41,806 nucleotides of DNA from Paracraurococcus ruber (GCF_004353985.1 NZ_SMOA01000034.1:1-41806), one strand, 5' to 3'; counted from the first letter of the stretch, positions 18,177 through 26,381 are shown. Numbers and translations are program-made. Notes: generated from the letters alone by a model not told the origin.

Positions 18177-18488
18177 TCAGCCGGCCGGCGTCAGCACATG
18201 GATGACGCGGCTCTCGATCATCTCCCGCGTCTTCGCGGCATAGGCGGCCATGTGCGGCGCCGCGCCATGCGCCTTCAGGTGGTCCATGCTCTCCCACTTC
18301 TCGATCACCACGAAGGTGTCGGGACCGAAGGGCGTCTGGATCTTGCCCGCCCCCTCGGCATCCACCGCCGGGCCGTATTCGATGCAGCCCGCCTCGGCGT
18401 GCACGGCGGGCATGTTGGCGCGGAAATGGCCCAGGATCTCCTCCCGCTTGCCGGGCTTGGCGGTGATGATGGCGAGCACATGGATCAT
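18177..18488 (-). CDS. ABM-domain putative quinol monooxygenase
   Basis: A 103-residue single-domain protein of the antibiotic-biosynthesis-monooxygenase fold (dimeric ferredoxin-like). Key features are the opening MIHVLAIITAKPGKREEIL, the EAGCIEY segment, FVVIEKWESMDHLKAH with the conserved W-x-S/D-x-x-x-L-x-x-H, and the closing HVLTPAG. YgiN-type relatives oxidise quinols or protect against quinone or aldehyde stress without a cofactor. A GAGGA ribosome site is well placed. It lies between the deaminase gene and the GMC gene on the same strand. The 59 bases after the deaminase include a short GCGGCC/GGCCGC hairpin (18511-18530), which may partly separate transcription. Confidence 0.9.
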   Translation of the reverse strand: MIHVLAIITAKPGKREEILGHFRANMPAVHAEAGCIEYGPAVDAEGAGKIQTPFGPDTFVVIEKWESMDHLKAHGAAPHMAAYAAKTREMIESRVIHVLTPAG

Positions 18489-18547
18489 GGCCTGGCGTTC
18501 CTCCTGCTTGGCGGCCGCAGGCTAGGCCGCACCGCCGGCCCTGCCAA

Positions 18548-20122
18548 TCATCCCGCCTCGCCGAAGCGGCCGGCGATGCGCGCCTCCAGCGCGCGATAGC
18601 CCTCGGTCAGCGGGCGGCGATTCTCGAAGGCATCCAGCGGCGCCTCCAGCAGGTGGCCGCTCATCGGGTCCTTGACCTCGCCGTCCTTCAGGAAGGCGCG
18701 GCGGAACAGCCGCGGCGCGGCGCCGACATAGGGGCGAAAGCAGACGCGGTGCGGCCCGGGCCTGCCCTGCCGGCGTGCCACGCTGGGCGGCACCCAGCCC
18801 GCCTCCGGCAGGGTGATGCTGTCGGCATGCAGCGCCAGCGCCTTGCTCTTCAGGTAGGGCTCGATGAACTGCACCTCGTCGACCCCCGCCGCCACGATGT
18901 GCCGCGCGCAATTGTGGCAGGGGAAGGTCGTCACGAAGAGCCGTCCGCCGATGGTCGAGACGCCGCGCCGCGCCGCCGAGATCAGCGCATCCATCTCGGC
19001 ATGGACGGACCGACTGAACTCGACCAGATGGCCGAGGCGGGAGCGGCGGAGGCGGCGGGACAGGTCGGCGCGGCGGGCGGGATCGCCGACATCCACGCCC
19101 TGCTCCTCCAGCAGGTCCAGCACATGGTCCACCAGCCGGTTGCGCTCGTCGGTGTTGCGGCAGAAGCCGCCCAGCGCATGGCAGCGGCCGCGCTCCACCT
19201 CCGCCGGGTCGTCCGTGCCCTCCCCGTACAGGCCGCCGCCGGCCCGCGGCACCTCGTTGCAGCCGGTGGAGAGAAGCTGCCCGTCCTGGCCGACCAGCAC
19301 GGCGCCGACCTGGCGCGACAGGCACGCGCTGCCCAGCCGCGCGGCATAGGCGTGGTACATCGCCTGCTCCGCCCCGGTCGGGCGCAGCATCGGCCGGTCG
19401 GCGCGCACCAGCGAGAGGAAGCGGGCGAGGTCGGCGGTGACCGGCCAGGCATCCAGCACCTCGTCCTCCACCGCCGTGTCCGGCAGCGCGGCGGAGCTGT
19501 CCAGGTAGAAATCGGCGTAGCGGAAGGTGTCGGCGACGCGCTGCCCGTGCTCCCGCCCGCCATCCTCGTCACGGCCCATGAAGTCCTGCACCGCGCGCGC
19601 CGCCGCCGGATCCGCCGGCGCGAAGCCGTATTTGCGCATCAGCCGGGCATGCCGCGTGCCCTCGTCGCAGACCACGCCCAGCAGCCAGAAGGCCTCGCCA
19701 TAGACCGAGCGGAGCAGCTGCACCTCGGCCGGATGGCGCAGCGCGTCGCACACCGCGACCACCGGGCCGCCGGCGGCCCGCGCCGCATGGATCGCGCCGA
19801 TCATGCCGGCGGCGACGAAGGCGTTGTCGTTTTCCTGGCGCAGCCGGCTGCCGATTTCCTGCAGCGCGCGGAAGCGGCGGATCGGCGGTTCCGATTCCGC
19901 CGCCGCCCAGGCCAGCGGCGCGGCGCGCTGCAGAACGTCCCGCGCGCGGATGGCGACCGATTCGCAACCCGACCGCGACAGCAGCCGTCGCAGCACTCTC
20001 CCGACGGAGGATGCGCCGGCCCCGACCGCGCCGACCAGCCCGATCACCATGTCGGGACTCTGCGCCGCACGGGCCATGGCTAGCGCGTCCACCCGTGCGA
20101 TCGTGCCCCCCGGCCCTGCCAT
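18548..20122 (-). CDS. Anti-phage dCTP/dCMP deaminase, AvcD-like
   Basis: A 524-residue two-domain protein. Residues about 25-240 form a P-loop-kinase-like domain: GLVGAVGAGASSV (28-40) sits where a Walker A motif would be but has no lysine. CDALRHPAEVQLLRSVYGE (about 125-143) resembles nucleoside-kinase folds. Residues about 250-480 are a deoxycytidylate deaminase with zinc and proton-relay residues His374-Ala-Glu376 (SVHAEMDAL) and Cys402/Cys405 (PCHNC). This architecture is that of AvcD and related anti-phage deaminases, which remove dCTP and dCMP when phage infection disturbs the cell. The ATG at 20122 has AGGGG at good spacing. Codons upstream of it have low G/C in third positions, so the longer forms from 20203 or 20278 are unlikely. 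No adjacent partner gene is recognised. Confidence 0.85.
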   Translation of the reverse strand: MAGPGGTIARVDALAMARAAQSPDMVIGLVGAVGAGASSVGRVLRRLLSRSGCESVAIRARDVLQRAAPLAWAAAESEPPIRRFRALQEIGSRLRQENDNAFVAAGMIGAIHAARAAGGPVVAVCDALRHPAEVQLLRSVYGEAFWLLGVVCDEGTRHARLMRKYGFAPADPAAARAVQDFMGRDEDGGREHGQRVADTFRYADFYLDSSAALPDTAVEDEVLDAWPVTADLARFLSLVRADRPMLRPTGAEQAMYHAYAARLGSACLSRQVGAVLVGQDGQLLSTGCNEVPRAGGGLYGEGTDDPAEVERGRCHALGGFCRNTDERNRLVDHVLDLLEEQGVDVGDPARRADLSRRLRRSRLGHLVEFSRSVHAEMDALISAARRGVSTIGGRLFVTTFPCHNCARHIVAAGVDEVQFIEPYLKSKALALHADSITLPEAGWVPPSVARRQGRPGPHRVCFRPYVGAAPRLFRRAFLKDGEVKDPMSGHLLEAPLDAFENRRPLTEGYRALEARIAGRFGEAG

Positions 20123-20371
20123 GTCCGACCCCTGCGACCCTGCGGGATGCTGATATTTTCCTGGATCCGCCGCCATCTCGGCCGGGCCATTGCGAAGCAT
20201 CATGCCCTCACATGGAACATCCGTTCGTTCTTCCCACCAACCGGTTAGCGTTCTAAATGATGCGCGAAGGCGGGGCATCTTTGGCGCCTCTCGACCGCGT
20301 GATATGGCCCGCCAGGACCCCGATCCCCGGGGTTCGTTGAGTCTGCTTCTCGAACGGTAAGCCCCGCACGA
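20123..20371. promoter_or_regulatory. Divergent leader of the deaminase and small ORF
   Basis: About 250 bases, distinctly A/T-richer than the neighbourhood at 20150-20165 and 20205-20260. It holds an AACCGGTT palindrome (20239-20246) and an ACCCC/GGGGT hairpin near 20317-20333. In Vibrio and E. coli the AvcD gene is preceded by an inhibitory RNA (AvcI), so this leader is where a counterpart would be. The sequence alone does not show one. Confidence 0.4.
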
Positions 20372-20593
20372 ATGTCAGCCAGCATCATTGGAAAGAACGG
20401 CCCGGCAATCCCGCCCAGCAATCCGCGCAGCTACGAGGTGAAGGTCCAGCGCCAGCCCCTGCCGCCGCGCCGGTGGCATTGGCTGATCGTCGAGGAGGCG
20501 ACGCAGGTCGTGGTGCAGCAGAGCCGCGAGACCTTCCCCAGCGCCCAGGAAGCCTGGGCCGGGGGCCGCAAGCGCCTCGGCAAGCCGGCCTGA
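20372..20593 (+). CDS. Small hypothetical protein (73 aa)
   Basis: A 73-residue protein with no domain I recognise. It is basic and soluble, with a beta-like core: RSYEVKVQRQPLPPRRWHW, then LIVEEATQVVVQQSRETF and a helix SAQEAWAGGRKRLGKPA. Third-position G/C is high, and the sequence reads like real protein. The ribosome site is weak (GGTAAG, about 15 bases upstream). It diverges from the AvcD-like deaminase and is followed by a tight hairpin. It could be a housekeeping small protein of this lineage or a partner of the deaminase; there is no evidence for the latter beyond position. Confidence 0.65.
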   Translation: MSASIIGKNGPAIPPSNPRSYEVKVQRQPLPPRRWHWLIVEEATQVVVQQSRETFPSAQEAWAGGRKRLGKPA

Positions 20594-20606
20594 CCGCAGG
20601 GCCTGG

Positions 20607-20625
20607 TCCCCGGCGCCGCCGGGGA
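20607..20625 (+). terminator. Hairpin after the 73-aa gene
   Basis: TCCCCGGC at 20607-20614 and GCCGGGGA at 20618-20625 form a perfect 8-bp stem over a 3-base loop, 13 bases after the stop. There is no T-tract. Confidence 0.5.
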
Positions 20626-21032
20626 ATGCCGGCCGTACCGGGCCGGCCGCCACCGGGCGGTGCCCGCCCGGCCGGGCCTCGTCCCGCCGGGCGCCGCCCC
20701 CTGCCCCACGCTGCCGTTTCCGGGGCCGCTGCCGGCGGGGCCCGGGTTCCGGGTGGGCGCCGCGCCGCCCGCATCCCCGCCCCAGGAAAAGCCCTTCTCC
20801 CCTCGGCGGCCGGGATCGCCGTCGCCGCAAGGCCCCCGGCGCCGCGCGCCGAGGCCAGCACCCGGACCGCCCCCAAAGGACCCCTGCGCAGGCCCGTGGC
20901 GCCCCCCGCCCCGCTGCGCCCGTCGTCCCGGCCCCGGACGTCACCATCCCCTGTCCACCCCATGGCTCGCCCGGCGTTGACCCCCACCGCCACGCGGGGG
21001 AGGGTCTGCCCAGCATGGCGGGAGGGCAGGAT
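20626..21032. other. Gene-free C-rich stretch
   Basis: About 400 bases with no supported gene. The plus strand is rich in C-runs and poor in A and T; open frames give Pro/Arg-rich translations. Several short G/C inverted repeats are present. The end holds the ribosome site (GGAGGG) for the SDR gene, but no promoter can be named. Confidence 0.5.
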
Positions 21033-21794
21033 ATGGAGCTTCGGGGCATCGCGGCGCTGGTCACCGGCGGCGGCTCCGGCCTCGGCGCCGCGACGGCCGA
21101 GGCCCTGGCGGCAGCCGGCGCGAAGGTCGTCGTCCTCGACCTGAAGGCCGAGGCGGCGGAGGCCGTCGCCGCCCGCATCGGCGGCGCCGCGGCGGCCGGC
21201 GACGTCGCCGACCCGGCAGCGGTCGAGGCGGCGCTCGACCGCGCCGCTGCCCTCGGGCCGTTGCGGCTGGCGGTGTCCTGCGCCGGCATCGCCCCGCCAG
21301 CCCGGGTGGTGGGGCGCGACGGGCCGCACGACCTGGCGCTGTTCGAACGGGTGATCCGGGTGAACCTGATCGGCACCTTCAACGTCCTGCGCCTGGCGGC
21401 GGCGCGGATGCAGGCGACCGAGCCGGACGGGCCGGATGGCGAGCGCGGGCTGATCGTGAACACCGCCTCCATCGCCGCCTATGAGGGGCAGTTCGGTCAA
21501 TGCGCCTATGCCGCCAGCAAGGCCGGCGTGGTGGGCCTGGCCCTGCCGGCCGCCCGCGAACTGGCCCGGAGCGGCATCCGGGTGATGACCATCGCGCCCG
21601 GCCTGATGGAGACGCCGATGCTGGCCGGCCTGCCCGACCCGGCACGGGAGGCGCTGGTGAAGCTGCCGCTCTTCCCCCGCCGGCTGGGTGCCGGGGAGGA
21701 TTTCGCCCGGCTGGTGCTGGCGATCGCCGGCAACCCGATGCTGAACGGCGAGACCATCCGGCTCGACGCCGCGCTGCGCCTCCCGCCGCAATAG
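21033..21794 (+). CDS. SDR dehydrogenase, HSD10-like (3-hydroxyacyl-CoA type)
   Basis: A 253-residue short-chain dehydrogenase with the NAD-binding TGGGSGLG (11-18), the acidic strand end VVVLDL favouring NAD over NADP, and the SCAG loop (82-85). Catalytic residues are Ser146 in NTASIAAYEGQ, Tyr159 and Lys163 in YAASK. The EGQFGQCAYAASKAG segment and the IAPGLMETPML loop match the HSD17B10 group, which oxidises 3-hydroxyacyl-CoA and 2-methyl-3-hydroxybutyryl-CoA in isoleucine and fatty-acid breakdown. The ATG at 21033 has GGAGGG eight bases upstream and is preferred to ATG 21015. An MFS gene follows 91 bases later on the same strand. Confidence 0.92.
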   Translation: MELRGIAALVTGGGSGLGAATAEALAAAGAKVVVLDLKAEAAEAVAARIGGAAAAGDVADPAAVEAALDRAAALGPLRLAVSCAGIAPPARVVGRDGPHDLALFERVIRVNLIGTFNVLRLAAARMQATEPDGPDGERGLIVNTASIAAYEGQFGQCAYAASKAGVVGLALPAARELARSGIRVMTIAPGLMETPMLAGLPDPAREALVKLPLFPRRLGAGEDFARLVLAIAGNPMLNGETIRLDAALRLPPQ

Positions 21795-21885
21795 TGGCGG
21801 GCGCCGCCATGGGCCCGGCCGGCACCGGGCCATCCCGGGCGGCGCCGCAAGGCGTTGCCGGGCATGGCCGGCCGCCCGGACCGCC

Positions 21886-23115
21886 ATGCCGGGCGCCGGT
21901 GCGGAGCACGACGCCCGGCTGGACCCGCCCCTGATGCTTGCCGGCCTCGGCGCCGCGTTGGCGGCCACCACCGCCGCCCAGGCCCTGGCGACGCTGACGG
22001 TCTTCGTCCTGCCGGTCCTCGCCCCGCTCGCCGCCCGCGACCTCGGCGCCGCGCCGCACTGGGTCGGCTGGCAGGTCGCCATCGTCTATTGCGCCGCCAG
22101 CGCCACCTCCTTCCTCTCGGCCGGGGCGCTGCGGCGCTGGGGCTCGGCCCGCTGCACCCAGGCGGCGCTGGCCGCCGCCGGCCTCGCCTGCCTGCTGCTC
22201 CTGCTCTTCGGCCTCGTCGGCGCGGCGCTCGGCGCCGTACTCATCGGCCTCGGCTACGGGCTGACCAACCCGGCCGCCACCGAGGTCCTGGCCCGCCTCG
22301 CCCCGCCCCGCCGCCGCGCAATGATCTTCGCCATCAAGCAGACCGGCGTGCCGATCGGCGGGACGCTGGCGGGCCTGTTGCTGCCCTCCCTGGCCGGGGC
22401 GCTAGGCTGGCGCGGCGCCATCCTCGCCCTCGCCCTGGTGCTGCTGCTGGCGGCGGCGGGCTTCGGCGTGTTCGACCGCCCCTGGGCGGCGGAGCGCGAT
22501 CCGGGGGCGCGCCTGATCGCCGGGGCCGGCGGCGGCTGGCGGGCGCTGCGGGACCGGCCGGGGCTGCCCGGCCTCGCCGCGATCTCGGGCCTCTATTCCG
22601 GCTTCCAGCTGGCGCTGGGCACCTACACCGTGGCGATGCTGGTCGAGGAGTTCGGCTGGACGCCGGTGGCGGCCGGCCTCGCGGCCGCGACGACCCAGGC
22701 GGTGGGGGCGGCGGCGCGGCTGGGCTGGGGCGCCCTGGCCGACCGCTGGGGCGACGGGCCGCGGATCCTGGCGCTGATCGGCGGCATCACCGTGCTCGGC
22801 GGCCTGCTGGTGCCGCTCGCTCCCGCCTGGCCGGCCGGCGCCGTCATCCTGCTGTTCTGCCTGCTGGGCGGCAGCGCCGCCGGCTGGAACGGGGTGCTGA
22901 TGGCGGAAGCCGCCCGGCTGGCCGCCCCCGGCAGGGCGGGCGAGGCAGCCGGGGCCGTGCTGGCGATCGCCTTCGCCGGGGTGGTTGTCGGCCCCTCGCT
23001 GCTCGGCGCCCTGGTAGCCGCCGCCGGGTCCTATGCCCTGGCCTTCGCCCTGCTCGCGGCCCTGCCGGCGCTGGGCGCCATGATCGCCTGGCGCGCATCG
23101 CGGCACCGAATGTAG
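21886..23115 (+). CDS. MFS transporter
   Basis: A 409-residue inner-membrane protein with about 12 hydrophobic helices. Two halves are joined by a loop around residues 200-225. The motif-A-like loop after helix 2 is SAGALRRWGSARCT, and after helix 8 GWGALADRWGDGPR. GLTNPAATEVLARLAPPRRRA follows helix 4, and IKQTGVPIGGTLAG is the helix 5 motif common in sugar/drug/organic-anion MFS members. Substrate unknown. No strong ribosome site is visible before ATG 21886. It follows the SDR gene and may be cotranscribed. Confidence 0.9.
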   Translation: MPGAGAEHDARLDPPLMLAGLGAALAATTAAQALATLTVFVLPVLAPLAARDLGAAPHWVGWQVAIVYCAASATSFLSAGALRRWGSARCTQAALAAAGLACLLLLLFGLVGAALGAVLIGLGYGLTNPAATEVLARLAPPRRRAMIFAIKQTGVPIGGTLAGLLLPSLAGALGWRGAILALALVLLLAAAGFGVFDRPWAAERDPGARLIAGAGGGWRALRDRPGLPGLAAISGLYSGFQLALGTYTVAMLVEEFGWTPVAAGLAAATTQAVGAAARLGWGALADRWGDGPRILALIGGITVLGGLLVPLAPAWPAGAVILLFCLLGGSAAGWNGVLMAEAARLAAPGRAGEAAGAVLAIAFAGVVVGPSLLGALVAAAGSYALAFALLAALPALGAMIAWRASRHRM

Positions 23116-23153
23116 CGTAAATTTGCGTACCGTTCATTTTCGAGCAAGCCCGG

Positions 23154-23171
23154 ATGTGCGCTAGCGCACAT
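23154..23171. promoter_or_regulatory. Perfect 18-bp palindrome, candidate operator
   Basis: ATGTGCGCTAGCGCACAT reads the same on both strands without a spacer. It lies 84 bases before the GNAT-like start, just after an A/T-rich patch (23113-23142) that itself holds a near-palindrome CGTAAATTTGCG. The position between two same-strand genes and next to a promoter-like patch suggests an operator for a dimeric regulator. As RNA it could also fold into a stem. Confidence 0.5.
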
Positions 23172-23254
23172 CGCGCGCGGTCCCGTGATGGCATGGAGAT
23201 CGGGCGAACAACCTGTGCGGCAGTATCGGGCCGCCCTGCGAACGGAGAGCGCGC

Positions 23255-23755
23255 ATGGCTAAGGATACCCCGGCAGACCGGACCCCGTTGCGCCGGGCCC
23301 GCCGCGGCCCGCCGCCGCGCCTCTACGTCATTGCCAGGCAATCGCCAGTGCCGTGGCTGCGCATCCGGCGGCTGACCGAGGCCGACCGTCCTGCCCTGGC
23401 GGCGCATCTGGCCGGCCTCGAACCCCGGATCCGCGGGCGCGGGCCGGACCAGGGGACCATCGCCGAATGCTGCGCCGCGCTCGACTTCCGCGCGACCGTC
23501 CTGTTTGCCGCCATGGCCGGCAATGCGGCGATCGCCGTCGCATGCGGCGCAACGACACCGGGCGGCGAGACGGTGGTCACCGCGACCGAGGATGCCAGCT
23601 ACCGCCAGCGCGGCCTGGCCGCGATGCTGGACCAGCAGGTGCGCGGCGCCGGCCCGGCCGGCGGCGGGGAAGCGGCGGCCAGCCTGCAGATGCTCATGCG
23701 CGCGCTTGGCGGCGCCGACGGCGGCTGGCAGGACAGCGCGGTCGCCGTCGCCTGA
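23255..23755 (+). CDS. GNAT-like N-acetyltransferase-fold protein
   Basis: A 166-residue protein. A basic leader (1-35) precedes VPWLRIRRLTEADRPALAAHLA, a typical GNAT opening. The central strand ATVLFAAMAGNAAIAVACG follows, then TVVTATEDASYRQRGLAAMLDQQV, which has the R-Q-R-G-L-A form of the acetyl-CoA pyrophosphate loop. The C-terminal part is short and Gly/Ala-rich, so the second half of the fold looks reduced. A GGAGAG ribosome site is well placed. The gene has its own promoter region with a perfect palindrome and converges with the CaiB gene. The acceptor is unknown; assignment is moderate because the Q/R-x-x-G-x-G/A motif is imperfect. Confidence 0.65.
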   Translation: MAKDTPADRTPLRRARRGPPPRLYVIARQSPVPWLRIRRLTEADRPALAAHLAGLEPRIRGRGPDQGTIAECCAALDFRATVLFAAMAGNAAIAVACGATTPGGETVVTATEDASYRQRGLAAMLDQQVRGAGPAGGGEAAASLQMLMRALGGADGGWQDSAVAVA

Positions 23756-24042
23756 CGGCGACCGCCGGCGGCCTCGCCCGCGACCGGCGCGGCAGGCCCG
23801 GGCCAGGCGGGCATGGCCGAGCGTCACGCGTCACCGTGCCGGGGTCCAGCGCCCTGGCCGCGCCTAGGCGGAGCCGAAGCGCCCCTCCCCTCTGCCCCGC
23901 CGGGGCATGCCGACCATCGGCCCCGCCCGGGCTGCAGGACCGGCCGGCAACTGGAGACCCCGAAACGGCCCCGGCCGGCCGTGGGCGCCCGGCGCGGCTG
24001 TCGCCCCGGGGCCGCCCCTCGGCGGTCGGGCGAGGCCGCCGG

Positions 24043-25278
24043 TCAGGCCAGGGGCGGCGAGGCTGCCACCACCACCCCGGCTGCCGACAGGGCGGTGATC
24101 TCCGCTGCGCCATAGCCGGCCTCCGCCAGCACCTCGGCATTGTGCTCGCCCATGCGGGGCGGCTGGCGGCGCAGCCGGACGCGGGCACGGTCGGCGCCGA
24201 ATTCCAGCGGCAGGGCGGGCAGGCCGAAGCGGGCGCCGCCGCCCAGCGCCGAGATGGCGGTCTCGAGCAGCCCCTCCCCCGCCGCCAGATGCGGATCCTC
24301 GAACAAATCGGCCGGCTGGCCCACCGGCGCCCATGAGATGCCGGCCCCGTCGCACAAGCGCTCCACCTCCGCCTGCGGCCGGCCTCCGAGCGCCGCCTGC
24401 AGGGCGGGCAGCAGCCAGGACCGCTCCTGCGCCCGCTGCGCATTGGTGGCCAAGCGCGGGTCCGCGGCCAGCGAAGCCAGGCCGAAGGCCTGGGTGAAGC
24501 GCGCCCATTGCTGGTCGCTGGTCACGCCGATGAAGAGCGGCCCGTCGGCGGTCTGGAAAACGTCGTAGATGCCCCAGGCGCCGCGCCGGGCCGGCATGGG
24601 CGGCGGCGGCTCCCCGGTCGCGGCGAGGCCGGCCATGTGGCTGCCCATCAGGAAGACCGCGCTTTCGAAGAGCGAGGAGCAGACGCGCTGGCCCTGCCCG
24701 GTCGCGTCGCGTTCCCGCAGCGCCGCCAGCACCGCCGTCACGCCGAAGACCGCGCCGAGGATGTCGATGATCGAGGCGCCGGCGCGCAGCGGGCGGCCGG
24801 GCGGGCCGGTCATGTAGGCGAGGCCGGACTGGAACTGCACCACCTCGTCCAGCGCCGGGCGATGCTCGTAGGGCCCGGCGAGGAAGCCCTTCAGCGCCAG
24901 GTAGACCAGGCGCGGGTTCACCGCCCGCAGCTGCTCCCAGCCGCAGCCCAGGCGTTCCATGGTGCCCGGGCCGTAATTCTCCAGCACGATGTCGGCCTGC
25001 GCCGCCAGGCGATGCGCCGTCGCCCGCCCCTCCGGCCGCTTCAGGTCCAGGGCCAGGCTGCGCTTGTTGCGGTTGAAGGTGGCGAAGAAGCCGGAGGCGA
25101 AGCCGGGCAGCCGCCGCGTGTGGTCGCCATGCGGCGCCGGCTCGATCTTCACCACCTCGGCGCCCAGGTCGGCCAGGACGAGCCCGGCGCAGGGGCCCAT
25201 GATGGTGTGGCTGAACTCCAGCACCCGCAGCCCTCGCAGCGGCTGCGGGCCGTCCCCCGGGCGGCCTGTGCCGCTCAT
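24043..25278 (-). CDS. CaiB/BaiF-type CoA transferase (family III)
   Basis: A 411-residue enzyme moving CoA between acids. The family opening is PLRGLRVLEFSHTIMGPCAG (13-32), followed by LADLGAEVVKIE and NRNKRSLALDL. The catalytic aspartate is Asp172 in RAGASIIDILG. The C-terminal domain has RGAWGIYDVFQTADGPLFIG. The ATG overlaps the stop of the upstream HMG-CoA-lyase-like gene by four bases (ATGA form), so the two are translationally coupled. Together they suggest activation and cleavage of an acid such as itaconate-, mesaconate- or HMG-like compounds (inference). The 287 bases between its end and the GNAT-like gene hold no gene. Confidence 0.93.
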   Translation of the reverse strand: MSGTGRPGDGPQPLRGLRVLEFSHTIMGPCAGLVLADLGAEVVKIEPAPHGDHTRRLPGFASGFFATFNRNKRSLALDLKRPEGRATAHRLAAQADIVLENYGPGTMERLGCGWEQLRAVNPRLVYLALKGFLAGPYEHRPALDEVVQFQSGLAYMTGPPGRPLRAGASIIDILGAVFGVTAVLAALRERDATGQGQRVCSSLFESAVFLMGSHMAGLAATGEPPPPMPARRGAWGIYDVFQTADGPLFIGVTSDQQWARFTQAFGLASLAADPRLATNAQRAQERSWLLPALQAALGGRPQAEVERLCDGAGISWAPVGQPADLFEDPHLAAGEGLLETAISALGGGARFGLPALPLEFGADRARVRLRRQPPRMGEHNAEVLAEAGYGAAEITALSAAGVVVAASPPLA

Positions 25279-26234
25279 GCGGCGCGCCGGCGGAAGGCGT
25301 CCAGGCTGCCGGCGCGCAGCAGCTCGGAAGGCAGCTGGTGGCCGACGATGCGCTCGGCCAGCCGCCCGACCTCGATCAGCGCGTCGAGATCGACGCCGGT
25401 GGCGATGCCCATCTCCTCGCAGAGCAGGACCAGCTCCTCGGTGCAGATATTGCCCGCGGCGCCCTTCTGGCCGGCGAAGGGGCAGCCGCCCAGCCCGCCC
25501 ACGGTGGTATCGAATTTCGTCACGCCCAGGCGCAGCCCGGCATGGGCATTGGCCACCGCCAGGCCGCGCGTGTCGTGCAGGTGCAGGCCGATGCGCAGAT
25601 GCGGCCAGCGCTCCCGCACCGCGCCGATGCCGCGCTCGATCCGGATCGGCGTCGCCCAGCCCATGGTGTCGGCGAGCGAGAGGTCGGTGATGGTGACGCC
25701 GGCCTCCTCGGCGATCGCCAGTCCGTCCGCGACCGTGCTGACCACCTGGGCGGGAGGGATATCGCCCTGGTAGTTGCAGCCGAAGGCGGCCATGACGCCG
25801 AGCCGCGTGACCGGCACCCCCGCCGCCAGATGCACCGCGGTCTGCTTCCGCATCGCCTCCAGGTTCTCGGCATGGCCGCGATTGAGGTTCTTGCGGGAGA
25901 AGGCGTCGGAGGCGGCGAGGGAGATGGAGCCGGTGATGCCCAGCCTGTCCTTGAAGGCCAGCGCGCGGTTCAGGCCGCTCTCGTTGAACCAGAGCGCGGC
26001 GTAGCGCACGCCGTCCTTCGGCGCGAAGCCGCCGCAGACCGCTTCGGCATCCGCCCAGCCCGGCACCAGGCGCGGATTGACGAAGGAGCAGACCTGGATG
26101 TGTTGCAGCCCGGTGCCCGACAGCGCATCCACCAGCGCGACCTTGTCCGCGGTTGGGATCGGCCCCGGCTCGATCTGGAAGCCCTCCCGCGGGCCTTCCT
26201 CATGAATCTCGACGGTCCTGGGCAGGTCGGACAT
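25275..26234 (-). CDS. HMG-CoA lyase-like (pyruvate carboxyltransferase family)
   Basis: A 319-residue TIM-barrel lyase. The opening EGPREGFQIE (13-22) corresponds to the usual GPRDGLQNE, but Glu replaces the catalytic-site Asp. Metal ligands HLH (218-220) lie in GLHLHDTRGLA, and Cys251 is in GGLGGCPFAGQKGAAGN. Known members cleave 3-hydroxy-3-methylglutaryl-CoA or citramalyl-CoA to acetoacetate or pyruvate plus acetyl-CoA. The ATG at 26234 has GGAGG nine bases upstream; an in-frame GTG at 26249 is less likely. It overlaps the downstream CaiB gene by four bases. The substitution hints at a citramalyl-CoA-like or other substrate rather than strict HMG-CoA. Confidence 0.88.
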   Translation of the reverse strand: MSDLPRTVEIHEEGPREGFQIEPGPIPTADKVALVDALSGTGLQHIQVCSFVNPRLVPGWADAEAVCGGFAPKDGVRYAALWFNESGLNRALAFKDRLGITGSISLAASDAFSRKNLNRGHAENLEAMRKQTAVHLAAGVPVTRLGVMAAFGCNYQGDIPPAQVVSTVADGLAIAEEAGVTITDLSLADTMGWATPIRIERGIGAVRERWPHLRIGLHLHDTRGLAVANAHAGLRLGVTKFDTTVGGLGGCPFAGQKGAAGNICTEELVLLCEEMGIATGVDLDALIEVGRLAERIVGHQLPSELLRAGSLDAFRRRAA

Positions 26235-26381
26235 GGGCGGCCCCTCCACGGCATTCGTGCCGGGCAGAGTGGCGCGGCGGCGGCGGCGGCGGAAGAGGCC
26301 GGCGCCACGCTTCCCGCCGATGCGCAGCCGGGACTATCCTGCCCGGGGGAGCATGCCGGCAGGGCCCGCAGGGGGAAGGCG

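Noticed and set aside
20123-20278. Longer N-terminus for the deaminase starting at 20278 or 20203
   Set aside because: A ribosome-like GAGAGG precedes 20278, but the codons before 20122 have far lower third-position G/C than the gene, and the residues do not resemble the family.
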